Assembly: GCA_023634235.1 (NCBI GenBank)
Contig: JAMKCF010000013.1
Span: 18,477,705-18,541,704, forward strand
DNA length: 64,000 bases
Direction: 5' to 3'
From: Pisaster brevispinus
Lineage: Eukaryota; Echinodermata; Asteroidea; Forcipulatida; Asteriidae
Of this stretch, positions 32,701-43,935 are shown piece after piece (position 1 is the first letter of the stretch; each line of letters opens with the position of its first letter). The notes beneath the pieces are model-generated. The model saw only the letters and a list, made by a program, of their open reading frames with translations. It ran no database searches and was not told the origin of the DNA. Made by a program: the position numbers and the translations under genes.

Positions 32701-35700
32701 ATCAAAATCTGGACAAGCATTTTTTCCCCCAAATAGTGACTTGCATATGCCGCCAATGATATATTATAAAGGGGTTTTGGTAGCCCCAAATCCTCCGCAA
32801 ATGTATTGTGGATTTAAAATTTTCATCCACTCTCATCCCTGTAGACTAACACCTTGGCTTACTGACCCTTGCCAAGTTTGTATAAATAATTGACATCGAT
32901 TGTAGCAATGTTGAATTGATTATCTAATTATTATTCATGATTCAAGAACCCATTGCAGCTTGGGCACCTCCAGAACTTGTGGATGAATTATCAGGAGCGA
33001 CGGGAACTGCTGCTCCGCCCTGCTGCCTCCAACACAGCTTCGCCGTCCACACCAAGTACGAACTTTCACCCCCATTCCCATCCTTCTCACCCAAGCACAG
33101 CTTGGCTAGGGATGGCCTGGTGGTTCTTAACACTGGAGACTCCATAATAGCTCTGGCAGTCAACGTTGGGGACAGCGACCTGCCATCAGGAAGTCTTTAC
33201 TCCCCTCTTCTGACTCCATCTCGGGGGTCCAGTACTCAGCGGTCAAGCTTATATAATGTGAGTGTCCAGCATATCGGAGGGAACACTGACCCAATGCCAG
33301 GGGGACCTGAGGACAGTGCTGCCTACCCTCATCAGATCGATCGACACAGCAGAGCACTTGCTGCCATGGACTTAGATAGCTATCAACTCTGCGATGAGTG
33401 GGATTACCCTGAAAGTTCCCCGGCGATGTTTCTGCCAGACTCGGATCAGACGGACGATGAGGTTGAAAATGAGGAGGATTTGGCTCAAATACAAGTCCCG
33501 AGTTCGCCCTCTTTCTTGTGCAATACAAAGAGTAACATGGTCAGAAGGACAGATGTCGATTGCGTACTCCAGACTTCCTCAGGACAACTCACTGGTATTG
33601 CCAGTCCCCCGTGGCGTACACCAGAGCATGTTGGTTTATCCTCCACAGACCCTACCTTCTCAGCAGCATTGCCTGAGATACAAGTAACTCCTCAATCCCC
33701 GTCTAGCAGTGGGGACAGAATAACAGGTGCCACCATACCACCAGGAAGAAATTCACCTTCAAATACCATTCCGGTAAATAGTACTTTGGAGACCGCAGAT
33801 GACTGGTCTCACTGCAGATGTCTGAGAGGGAAAAATCAATTTAGAAATGCCAACCAATGCAATCAGAATGAAAGCTCACCTGGCTCTGTCGGACATGAAC
33901 ACTACCACACTGGAGGAAATCAAGCTCAGAAAACAAACCCCATCAGTGGTGATAAGAGCGCAACCACAAACAATTGCCTAGTGGGACCTTACATGAGTTG
34001 GAACAGTCCACTCCGATGTGGGGGGTACACCATTTCAGACAGGGGAAGCATGTGCGGGGACGACGGAGATCTGGGGAGTGAGATCGAACAGCATTGCCCT
34101 TATCATTATCGACCAACAGAGGGTAGTACACATGGGAGCCAGCGGACAATGCAGGAGTGTACATGTAGGCTTCAAGGGTTTACTTATTCAGTACGGAGAT
34201 ATATAGAGAGGACGTCCTACCATGATTACCTGCAGCCTCTTGAACCTGACAGTAAGTACAAATATAAATCTCAGGTATCCACCACAGATGAGCGCTCATG
34301 GCACTGATATTCACTCATTGTTTTTTATGACAGGTATGCAGAGTTATGAATTATCGGAGCCAACCATGCCAGAAAACAGTGGGTCAAACCCATTCTCTTA
34401 ATGATAAGCAAAACACACAGGAGCAATGTTTTACATGTATGTCCCATCCAAAAGAAGATGCAATAATGGTTAAGTGTATTGCCCAAGGACAGACATAATT
34501 ATGCCTGAGACCTGATCCAAAACTCTGCTGATTATAACACCAGAAGTTGAGCTTAGTCTACTCGGCCAGTCAGCCATGAGGATACAATTTAAGTACAAAT
34601 TTATCACTATAGTAAAACTGGCACAGAGTCAAGATAAACAGCAGGACAAGTTCTTATTTTAAATCAGTAGTCTCCTGATTCCTAATCTACTCCAGTAGAT
34701 AAATAAATAAAAAAAGCAGGACAAGTTCTTATTTGAAATCAATAGTCTCCTGATTCCTTATCTACTCCAGTAAATAAACAGCAGGACAAGTTCTTATTTG
34801 AAATCAGTAGTCTCCTGATTCCTTATCTACTCCAGTAAATAAACAGCAGGACAAGTTCTTATTTGAAATCAGTAGTTTCCCGATTCCTAATCTACTCCAG
34901 TAGATAAACAGCAGGACAAGTTCTTATTTGAAATCAGTAGTCTCCTGATTCCTAATCTACTCCAGTAGATAAATAAATAAAAAAAGCAGGACAAGTTCTT
35001 ATTTGAAATCAATAGTCTCCTGATTCCTAATCTACTCCAGTAGATAAACAGCAGGACAAGTTCTTATTTGAAATCAGTAGTCTCCTGATTCCTAATCTAC
35101 TCCAGTACATAAATAAATAAAAAAAGCAGGACAAGTTCTTATTTGAAATCAATAGTCTCCTGATTCCTTATCTACTCCAGTAGATAAACAGCAGGACAAG
35201 TTCTTATTTGAAATCAGTAGTCTCCTGATTCCTTATCTACTCCAGTACATAAATAAATAAAAAAAGCAGGACAAGTTCTTGTGGTTTTTGTGGTGCCTTT
35301 TTGGTAATTTTTTATACCTACTCCCTTGTGTAATGCGTATGTTTAACTTTTATGGGTTTTTATTGTGTATATTAATTATAGTAGTATTTTTATTCTTTGT
35401 ATACATGCATCCGCAATTCGGCTTTTTGGCCGCCATGTTTGCATTTTTAATAAACCAATAATAATAATAATAATTTGAAATCAGTAGTCTCCTGATTCCT
35501 AATCTACTCCAGTAGATAAACAGCAGGACAAGCTCTTATTTGAACTCGGTAGTCTCCCGATTCCCACGGTACTCCATGGCAGTAGATAAAGAGCTCAACA
35601 AGTTCTTATTTGAAATCAGTAGTCTCCTGATTCCTAATCTACTCCATTAGATAAACAGCAGGACAAGTTCTTATTTGAAATCAGTAGTCTCCTGATTCCT

Positions 35701-38700
35701 AATATACTCCAGTAGATAAACAGCAGGACATGTTCTTATTTGAAATCAGTAGTCTCCTGATTCCTAATCTACTCCAGTAGATAAACAGCAGGACAAGTTC
35801 TTATTTGAAATCAGTAGTCTCCTGATTCCTAATATACTCCAGTAGATAAACAGCAGGACATGTTCTTAATTGAAATCAGTAGTCTCCTGATTCCTAATCT
35901 ACTCCAGTAGATAAACAGCAGGACAAGTTCTTATTTGAAATCAGTAGTCTCCTGATTCCTAATCAGTAGATAAACAGCAGGACAAGTTCTTATTTGAAAT
36001 CAGTAGTCTCCCGATTCCTAATCTACTCCACAACAGAAGATAAACAGCAGTTCTGGAAGAACAATTCTAAACCTTAAAGTTGATATTATCACATTGTGTT
36101 ACCACAAACAGAATGTACTTTTATTCTGTAGTATAAAACCCTCAAACTTGGTGAACACGTATTATGATATGAGTTCTTTCAAAGAATTCTTTGCCTCTTT
36201 TGGTTGTTCTTAACAATGCTGAGTATACTTAATATGTGGTAATTTTTTAAAATACATTTTTAGCATTTGACTACCACAGCATGGTTCCATTAGTTGTATG
36301 TGGCACCCAGAAGTCTCCTATGGTCATCACCAACAGATCTCCAATCATTGAGGTACCATTTATTGTTATTTTTTGGGGCACTCATGGGAGTTTGTGTACA
36401 CACAATCATGATTCTGTTATTTGATTTTGTTGAAATAACTTTTTGCATATGTATGAACAGCATTTTATTTATGAAAATGCTACAGTTTTTCAATAAATGT
36501 AGCTAAATGCCTCTGGGACTAAAGCTCTCTCTTTGGAGTAGAAGTTTGGGAACCTTAAACAGGGAGACACTGTTAGCAAGACCGATTTTAAAATCTGTCA
36601 ATGAATATGGAGGAGGGAGTAATAATATTACATCTTCTTTTAATGCCATCTCTTTGCAGGGGTCCCATGTTGAAGTGAAGCAGTTAACGATGGATGCTGA
36701 ACACTACCTTTGTGTAACCATCCAGACTCACGCCCCCTGGGCCAAGCGCTACATCTCCTTCACAGACTATGACATGCAGATTCTGGACGTAAGGCAATTT
36801 GTTTCCAAATAGTTGATAATACATTCTCAGCTTAATAAAGCATTGTCTCAGACAGAACTCTCCGTTTGAGATACTGTCAGGCTCCTTGTGGACTAATCAG
36901 TGAGTTTCATTGGTTATGTGTCGTGGTGCACGAGACCTTATCAAGGTCAAAGTTGAATGTTTTCAAAACAGAGGCCCAAACCCCTTTGGAATCCCTTGTA
37001 GGAAATTCCGTCAGGATCAAAGTGTAAAATGTTCCAAAACATTTTTTCTTTTGTTTAGAAATTACGGTGGTGTACTTTTCAAAGATGTTGTCACTGATAT
37101 GGTTTTATGTGCGGCCGGCCTTCTTCACAGATTGAATGTATCATTTTTTCTTGTCATTAGGTTTGTTGTGATTCCTGTAGTGTGGTTGTCATGGTGATAG
37201 CTCTCATCAGGGCGTGGCCTGAACCTAAAATGCCACAGGATGTCTTTGAGTTTGATGACGACCCTACACAGTAAGTGACCTATAGTCTTCAGCAATTAAA
37301 TCTCAAATCTCATAAAGAGGGAGCTTGAACCTTTTGTTGTAATTTGAGACAACTACATGCCACACTGACTTTCTCAAAATCATACCTGTTCATTATTACC
37401 TTTGGACCTGGTTTATGGCATTAATGGGACACATGGATTTCGACCCTACTCCCTTGACCTTTTTGCTGGCAGGTGACCTCAATGAGACAATATTCTCTTA
37501 TGTCATCTCACCCCAAATTGTTCGGACTTAGATAATTAGTTTGGAATGACTGACTCGGTGATAAGCAGTTGTTATTTGGGCCTAAAGCCCTCAGTCCTTC
37601 TGAATCTTTCATTAAGGCAAAGAGGATATAAAAGGATTTGGGAGGGTTGTGGATAAAGTCTGAATTCTAAACAACCCCAACCCTTCAAAAACCTACCGCA
37701 TTATGTTGTTTGTTTCTGTTGGACTGAGTACTGCATTAGTAAAGGACTATGCTCTGCATTGGATCGGGCACATGCACACCACCATAATCAGAGTCCAACA
37801 GCTTGGGGGTCAAGTTGTGGTGTTGGATTTTGTTAGAATGAAGAAAGATCCTAGTAAATTCCTCAAGAGAGTTAGGGTTAAGAGATAAGCTTTGGCCTGA
37901 ATATTTTCCAAACTAATACAAAGTATGTGTTCTATTTTATAGTCATGATATTCCTGAAACTTAACTTCTTCGCCTCTTTATTTTATTTCAGCGAGATGCC
38001 AAAACTTTACGAGACAGGATTCAAATTCTCCTGGAATCTAAAAACAGGTAGATGTTTACAGCCAATTTTGTTACCCGTTAACGTTTCATCCTGTGTGCTT
38101 TTGGGATCAGGCCCGAGCATTCTTCTCTTACACAGCAATCACACAAAAATAGGCGGTAACCCTGTAGAGAATTGTTACCGTTATCGCATATTTCCGTTGT
38201 AAGCAGAGCCATGAAATTTGACCCAGGTGGGTTCATATCTCTGCCAAAAGCAAATGAGAATGGTAATGTTGTGTTTCCATTTACTGTACCATTTTTGACA
38301 CATTGGCTTTGCTTTTGCATTTACTTTGCAGTACGAATTGGGCTAAAGCAATTGTTATTGCCACATATTTGTAAAAGAGGTTTCTAAATGTACAGCTTTG
38401 TTTTCACTATGGCTGGAACCCAGCATCACCAAAGCCAATGACATTGATTGAGACACAATCTCACACGACTAATATTTTGCTCTTGTAAGGGCAAAGCAGT
38501 TAATTTGATTTATACTTCAACAATTTAAGGGGCACCAAGGCAATGAACAGAGCCATTGGGGAATTTGCCTCAAATTGTCAGAATTCACCCTTCTTTGTAT
38601 ATGACAAGAGACACAATAAAGGGGACCACTGTGCAATATTTCATGTGAGTGGTTCTTTTTAGTAGTTTTAGTAAATTTTGTGTCAAGTACCTGAAACCAC

Positions 38701-41700
38701 CCCAAAAGTGTTCTAATGTGTAAATGGACATGCATACTTGTACTAAGAACATTTTGACATGAATTTTTTTTCTTTTTCGTTTTAATTACCCCCAGTTTTA
38801 AATAAAAAATTTGCAGAAAAACTTGATAACCTTTTCAGTAAATTTTTGATGTAAATTTGAGGGTTATTTAAAAAGCAAATTTAAAAAAAAAATGAAATGA
38901 ATCAACTCTAAATATTTTTAGTATACGCCTGCATGTCACTTCACATGTTGAAACACTTTTTTTGTGGTTTCAGGTACTTCATAAAAAATTACAACCATTG
39001 GGAAAACTGGTAACAGGATGGGTGCAAAGTAACCCCTTTATTTTGTGTTTCTTCTCATAAGTTAATTGTCCTGACCTTTGCTCTGTCACGTCAATATTCA
39101 TTCTTCCATCTCTTTAAGAGTTATTTGTGACAATGTACTCATTTTGCAGTGAACCATGACTTTGAAGCATAATTGCGCCAACATGATGACAATTTATTTA
39201 TTTTTCCTCTGTCATTTCTTTTTACCTTTCCAGGTCAATACCAGACTATCGAGGTCGGTGAACTCAAAGAATTCAATCAGGCTGAACTTTGGTAAGAAAC
39301 AAAGACCCTCATAGGTGATTCGATAAAAGTTTCTGTTTTAATCTTAATTCCTGCCTGGTTAGTTTTACTAGCTACCACAAAAGAAGGTTAAATCAAGCTA
39401 ACTTTTGAAAATATTTAGTAGTATTTGTTATCAAGTCTGAATATTGGATAGATCCTGAATAAGCAGAACCTTAAAATTAAGTTGTTGTTTTTTGTTTTTT
39501 TTTTCCATTTTAAGTTTTTTATAAATATTTTGCTTATGTAAAATAAGAATTGTGAATGGTAGTGTATAGTATATAGATACCAGGGATTTCCCCAGGCATT
39601 TGCTAGCTTATCACGCAAATTACGGATCGCTACATGTGAGAATTACAGCTGATCTACCATCCCACCCCAAAAAAACATATTAATAAATAAATAAAAATAA
39701 AAATAAATTAAAGATTACATTCAGAACTATCATCAAATAATACCATTTAAAATGTTGCAGATTGCACAGTACAGCTTTTTAAACCTAACATAAACATCAA
39801 GTGAAAAACATTCTGAGGACTTTGTTTCAATTCATCGAGGTTCAGCCAAACTTGTAAGATTTAGGTCCAGAATGCCCCACATTCTTTAAAATACCCTGGA
39901 TACAGGTTTGTGTAAGAGAAAGTTTATTCCTAATTTTTACATTTAATTTGGTTTTTGCAGCTAAACTTGAAACCCTGGCCGTGTTTACATGAGAAAGATA
40001 AAACATCAAACATAAACATCATTTTTAAAAACTCCCCAGGATGTTGTTTTAATTCAGCATGCTTGGCCATAGTTCAAAATTGAGCCCAGAATGCCCCACA
40101 GTTTTGCAAAAAATACTGTTGAGAACCATGGATACAGATTCATGTTAGTGACAATTTATTCCTTTTTTTGGGCAGCAAAACTTGGAATCCAGGCCGTGTG
40201 TTGTGCCAGAAACTTCAGCGTGACTGGGCGGTCCCACAAGGCCACACAAGGGGTGTACATGTACTCACTAATGAAGCAGTGTTTAAGAGTAAGTACACTT
40301 GACATGACGTAGTGTGCTTTAAACTGCAAAATACAATATGGTTTTTCAACCTCCAATACCGGGGGAGATAATATCGAATAGAAATTGTCCACTATATTCT
40401 CTAGTGTGGCATCAATGAACTTGGGAAAAACCGAATTGACATTTTCTGTGCCACCATATACACCATATGCATGCAACTAGGGCATTGTTCGCACGTGCGT
40501 GCTACACCCTTGCAACAGCTCCCAAAAGCTTCTTGAAACCTGTTTGGCACCTTATCAAAACTATCCCCAGTAGCTTCCGGGACAGCTTCACCCGGGGTCG
40601 TTTTTCATCCCGCTTAAAATTGTTTTGCTTTCCAAATTCACTATGGGATTGTTCCTGGACAGCTGAGCTGTATGTTTACATTCTATGAGATTAGACCACA
40701 AGCAGTTAGATCATTGTTCTACTGGAAGCCAGGCTTGTGGTTACCACTGAGCAAGGTCACCTGTTTGTGGTTTTCTAGACAAGATTAAGCTAACACTGGA
40801 GTATCACCTGGAGTATGGACTGGGGACTGCAAAATTTATAAGAAAAATTAGATGTGTTTTATGCAGTTATCATTCAGCAGTTGGTAAATTCTGTTTGACA
40901 TTATGAAACCTTTGCTTAAAAAAACAACTATCTCACAATGATTATGTAGAATGACTATAATGTGCGTGATGAAAAGACTTTTTTCTTTAGCATATATTTG
41001 TGTTTAGTATTGGGTTGATTGAGATTGATTACAGCGGAAAACTTAACTAGGTTGTTCCATGCAGTCTTCTTTCATATATACTTTCCAAGAAGTGTAAATA
41101 AAAACCTTCACGTGAGTAATATTTGGCCATGATGTAGAATTGCATGAACATGCCTACTCAAACAACTGCAATCACGATGGGATTGATGTTCACAATAAGG
41201 GATCAATATTTGTATTACAAGATATTTAAACATCATCCTTCTTGTCCAAAATTAATAGCACAAATGTTTTGAACATTTCAATACTGTTTTGGTAAAGGTT
41301 AATGGGCTAAAAGGCCTCCCCACGAAAAAGTCAAATAAATCACGGTTGAATAGAATACCTGCAAGGGTTGTGAGATCTTATCACTGGCCAAATCGCTGAC
41401 AGCATAGCAGGGAAGTATAAACAAACTCCAGCACAGTGATGTGGTCATGGAGCAATAAACTAGAGCTCCATGGTGTGGTCAAGCTTGGAAAGAAAGTAAA
41501 CAATTCATCCCAACAAGAAAAACTCGACCGGAACAGTTTCCTGGAAATTACATGGGAATAGTTTTGATAAGGTGCCTTACTCCATGCAGGGGTTACTAAA
41601 AGGTGGACATGCCTTCATATCAACATACCTCCTAAAATTTGGATCCTAGTTTCAGACCTTTTTGTTAGCAGTGACTCTCATCCCTTCCTAACATTTGTTT

Positions 41701-41779
41701 CCGTTCATTTTCTTTGACAGATAAATCACTAAGGAAGTTATTGGATCCAGTGCACTATGTAGCTATTGTACTGACGTGA
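26642..41779 (+). CDS. DCAF15: DCAF15, CUL4-DDB1 E3 ligase substrate receptor
   Basis: Thirteen exons join in frame to 838 residues: 26642-26737, 29327-29454, 30128-30272, 31525-31628, 32210-32346, 32959-34251, 36264-36352, 36660-36788, 37161-37270, 37992-38047, 39234-39291, 40176-40288, 41721-41779. Family matches include IPLKNIVD, GHVFLGFSKDGQFVLSYT, YQLFWWRF, SEVRLFSEEEI, CSWPTDSSKV, HTKYELSPPFPSF, LVVLNTG, VKQLTMD, FTDYDMQIL and a C-terminus ending in VAIVLT. DCAF15 docks substrates on DDB1-DDA1-CUL4 and in human is the target of indisulam-type molecular glues. Likely zinc ligands are C185, C188, C226 and H229. Human DCAF15 is about 600 residues; the excess is in exon 6. Start chosen: ATG with A at -3 and G at +4, opening the only frame that fits exon 2. 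Confidence 0.95.
27703..27783 (+). repeat. tRNA-like sequence, probably SINE head or tRNA pseudogene
   Basis: It has an exact A box (TAGCTCAGTTGG), an exact B box (GGTTCAAATCC) and a 5-bp acceptor match, with a GTT anticodon loop. The anticodon stem does not pair, so a working tRNA is unlikely. It resembles the minus-strand copy at 722-792. Confidence 0.6.
29327..29454 (+). CDS. DCAF15: DCAF15 exon 2
   Basis: It encodes RSLFGKIPGRLGIPLKNIVD, close to the human LFRKLPPRVCVSLKNIVD segment. Acceptor ttttcag, donor gtaagt, ends in phase 2. Confidence 0.92.
30128..30272 (+). CDS. DCAF15: DCAF15 exon 3
   Basis: It encodes GHVFLGFSKDGQFVLSYTLN and AYVYQLFWWRFRDNKPMSK, very close to human DCAF15. 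The donor AAG|gtcaaa lacks the usual gtaag or gtgag, but the phase joins exon 4 exactly. Confidence 0.93.
30303..31345 (+). repeat. 45/46-bp G-rich tandem repeat, about 23 copies
   Basis: The unit is accagagagatgtctgggtg then tcattgggg(g)aggggttaca. Copies are nearly identical, and 45- and 46-bp forms differ by one G. The array starts 31 bp after the exon 3 donor. Each unit gives three runs of three or more G on the coding strand. Open frames on both strands are due to the repeat. Confidence 0.95.
31525..31628 (+). CDS. DCAF15: DCAF15 exon 4
   Basis: It encodes VSEVRLFSEEEIQQDLYIAL and CSWPTDSSKVLVYG, matching human RQVRLFQDEEIYSDLYL and CEWPSDASKVIVFG. It follows directly on the intronic 45/46-bp array. 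Confidence 0.93.
32210..32346 (+). CDS. DCAF15: DCAF15 exon 5 (first zinc-ligand pair)
   Basis: It encodes LMCYVTITAVPSLTPCPKC; the C-x2-C pair (C185, C188) aligns with C193 and C196 of human DCAF15. Acceptor ccttgactag, donor gtacgt, phase 2 to 1. Confidence 0.85.
32959..34251 (+). CDS. DCAF15: DCAF15 exon 6 (second zinc-ligand pair and long disordered insert)
   Basis: It codes for residues 204-635. The start is conserved: CLQHSFAVHTKYELSPPFPS aligns with human [20 protein letters not shown], then LVVLNTGDSIIALAVNV. From about residue 275 the sequence is Ser, Pro, Asn and Thr-rich with acidic patches (TDDEVENEEDLAQ) and is not recognisable beyond the family. The open frame runs upstream to 32937, but the splice acceptor cattgcag fits phase 1 of exon 5. 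Confidence 0.92.
34655..36060 (+). repeat. 65-bp tandem repeat, about 18-20 copies, with AT-rich variant units
   Basis: The unit is taaacagcaggacaagttct then tatttgaaatcagtagtctc and cctgattcctaatctactcc. Some units carry an extra aataaataaaaaa stretch, placed at regular intervals. An insertion at 35281-35472 interrupts the array. Confidence 0.95.
35281..35472 (+). mobile_element. 5'-truncated non-LTR retrotransposon 3' end
   Basis: The 192-bp insert splits a repeat unit between 'acaagttctt' and 'atttgaaatc'. It ends in ttaataaaccaataataat with an (AAT)n tail. It includes 'caattcggctttttggccgc', a string I associate with CR1/L2-like 3' ends in marine deuterostomes. No target-site duplication is visible, as is common for that group. 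Confidence 0.7.
36264..36352 (+). CDS. DCAF15: DCAF15 exon 7
   Basis: It encodes FDYHSMVPLVVCGTQKSPMV, corresponding to the human SLPFVVTDLRGRNLRP region. It follows the intron holding the 65-bp array. Donor gtacca is weak. Confidence 0.78.
36660..36788 (+). CDS. DCAF15: DCAF15 exon 8
   Basis: It encodes VEVKQLTMDAEHYLCVTIQT and RYISFTDYDMQILD, matching human YLTVEQLTLDFEYVINEVI and FCSFSDYDIVILE. Confidence 0.93.
37161..37270 (+). CDS. DCAF15: DCAF15 exon 9
   Basis: It encodes CCDSCSVVVMVIALIRAWPE, the strand that in human reads LINIGLLLLAFPSP. Acceptor gtcattag, donor gtaagt. Confidence 0.85.
37992..38047 (+). CDS. DCAF15: DCAF15 exon 10
   Basis: It encodes PKLYETGFKFSWNLKTG, aligned with human RPKTYHTSLKVAWDLNTG. 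Confidence 0.9.
39234..39291 (+). CDS. DCAF15: DCAF15 exon 11
   Basis: It encodes QYQTIEVGELKEFNQAELW-like residues, aligned with human FETVSVGDLTEVK. Acceptor cctttccag, donor gtaaga. Confidence 0.88.
40176..40288 (+). CDS. DCAF15: DCAF15 exon 12
   Basis: It encodes CQKLQRDWAVPQG and VHVLTNEAVFK, aligned with the human VMKWLVPES and VNRMTNEALHKG. A different overlapping frame here is longer but does not match the family. Donor gtaagt, phase 1. Confidence 0.9.
41590..41695 (+). repeat. Dispersed repeat, copy 2 (5' module)
   Basis: It is homologous to 7795-7880 and lies in the last DCAF15 intron, ending about 25 bp before the terminal exon. Confidence 0.7.
41721..41779 (+). CDS. DCAF15: DCAF15 exon 13 (stop codon)
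   Basis: A 59-bp terminal exon encoding NKSLRKLLDPVHYVAIVLT and TGA. It aligns with the human C-terminus CSLKVLADSERYTWIVL. The acceptor ttttctttgacag is strong and the phase fits exon 12. The exon is too short for ORF searches. Confidence 0.85.
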
Positions 41780-41857
41780 TAATCGCTGCCAAGTATAACT
41801 TCCCCACTTCTCTGCTGGCTGTGAATCATACGAGATCCAATTTCATCAAGAGGTTTT

Positions 41858-42045
41858 GACTCGATTTACCTGACACAATAAGCTTAGTTGCACCATTTTG
41901 AGAGTCAATGTCCCTGTGTGTTTATACAGTGTATTGTGCTTGTTAGGAGACACAGCGTTTACACGCTTACCACAATTTTCATACGTAATTTGACTCCCAG
42001 AACGGCGTGGCAGACAGTAGCGGCATGTGATGTTGGTGCAAGGGA
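41858..42045 (+). mobile_element. Dispersed inverted-repeat element, copy 2
   Basis: It is homologous to 8078-8270, with the same TTGCACCATTTTG and TTGACTCCCA inverted motifs. It starts about 80 bp after the DCAF15 stop and so may lie in the 3' UTR. Confidence 0.6.
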
Positions 42046-43754
42046 ACAATAGACCTATATTTTGCGAAGTAACAGCCGTAAGTTTTGTCAACCTTTGTTG
42101 GTAAAAGCATGGGCTGCCTTCACTGCAAAAAAGGGAGAAAATACAATAATTTCTAATTTATTACAAATGCTTTCAAATAAGCCATATCATTGGTAAATTA
42201 AATGTTCTACCCCCAAAAAAATACATTCTTTATAAAGAAAAAAAAAGGCAGATTTGAGCCAACCCAGTTATTGTGATACTAAGGCCGCCATTACAAAGTG
42301 GTGGTCAGTGTTTGTAAACAATAGAAGTGTTTGTCAACAGAAATTATAGACCTTTCTTCTGGCCATCTTGATCTGGTTTCCTTTGTTCTGTATGATGATG
42401 TGCACTCTAATAGCCACTTCTTAACAAGGTACCAGACTATTTTGTCTTGCTAGCCTCACTGACACTCAGTTGAATAGCACTCAGCACTAATGCTACAAAT
42501 AGAATTTAGAAGCTTAGTACCCTGATCTCAGACAATCTTTCAAAAAGTACCAATGTATGCCTGCCTACATTGTGTCCCAGCTTTGTGTTTACTTGTGTGT
42601 ACTGACTGTACCAATGCGGTCAGGCATGTCGATGCAGTGATGAACAAAAGTTAAGTCATTAGTGCAGAGTGCTATTGAATGGAAGTAAAATAGAATGGCA
42701 ATACCATGGTGAAGTATGGCTGCATTAATGGTTTACTCGCTTGAAAAGTGAGACCAGGACTGTTTTCTGCTTGCGCAAACATTGCATGCATTTATACACA
42801 AATGCTCATGCTCAGTTGAACCAATTATGTTAGTGCAAAGCTGACATACTGATGTCATAATGACAGCCCACAGTCATGCCATTTTCTATGCAAACAGAAA
42901 CTTCACCCCAACTACTGAGTGCCACGCACCACTGAAAAATCCAGTTTAGTTATTTTTTTGGCAACAAAATAATGTTCTTTACTTACCGTTTTGCTATCTT
43001 TAAACTGTTTTGCAATAAGAACACCTCAGAATAACACGTGCGACCTGTTGCTGACATTAGCCAGCCTTGGCATTGCACAATTTGTTCCACCAGAAAGTGT
43101 TTGCGAATATTTACGTTTGCAATGTCCGCACAAGGGTAATGCACCCCTAGGCCAGATCTAATATTGCCTGGTAACCTGTTCTTTGTTACATAGATATTAT
43201 CTGTGCTCAGAAAATGTGTTTGTTTAAAAAACTGTATTGGTTCAAGGAAACAGAGGCCAAGGTCAAAGTGTACAAAGCTTCTATAGCGCCAAAATGTTTT
43301 CCTTTGAGTAGCAGATACAAGTTACCAGCCAAAATGCCCTCTGATTCATACTGTTTGTGGCTGTTTCCCGGGTAATGTTAGCTTAGCAGGGAAATATGCT
43401 GAGCATTATTTTCTGAATAACAACCGTGTGAAATTTTGCCAAGGAACACATGTGCACCAGGGTTATCAACAGTCAATGCAAAATAACATCAGAATTTGAT
43501 TTGACTTTGGACTGTACACTACAGTACTTGTAATGTACTTAAGTTTGTACCGACTTATTTGTATAGATAAATTTTTAATTTTTTTTCCGTTTGGCATCCA
43601 CTGGAAACTGATTAACATTTGTGGCAGTGCTGTGAGAGTTGCTAATGAAATGGTTTTTTTGTTTATTTTTATTTTATTAAAAAAAAAGTCAATACAGTTG
43701 CATGTGTGAGTACATGACAGAAGAATGGATTCGTATTGACCCAATTCACCCAAC

Positions 43755-43935
43755 GTCATCACGTGATAAATCTTGCTTGTGCCATTTCAAGAGTCACTTT
43801 CCCAGTGTGTTCCTGTGCAGTGTGCATTTCAGGCAAATGGTGTAGCGAGATGCACTCTGAATCATTTTGATATCCCATGTGGCATATGGCAACAGCACAT
43901 TGTTTTTGTGTTCCTGTGAACGCTTTTTCTCTTGT
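43755..43935 (+). mobile_element. Dispersed inverted-repeat element, copy 3 (diverged)
   Basis: It begins with the shared motif gtgccatttcaagagtcac, followed by 'cagtgtgttcctgtgcagtg'. It is less well conserved than the copies at 8.1 and 41.9 kb. Confidence 0.5.

Noticed and set aside
33160..33528. 122-codon minus-strand frame inside DCAF15 exon 6
   Set aside because: It is a shadow of the coding exon on the opposite strand with no family similarity.
40091..40312. 73-codon frame overlapping DCAF15 exon 12
   Set aside because: The frame that matches the DCAF15 C-terminus and both splice phases is a different one.
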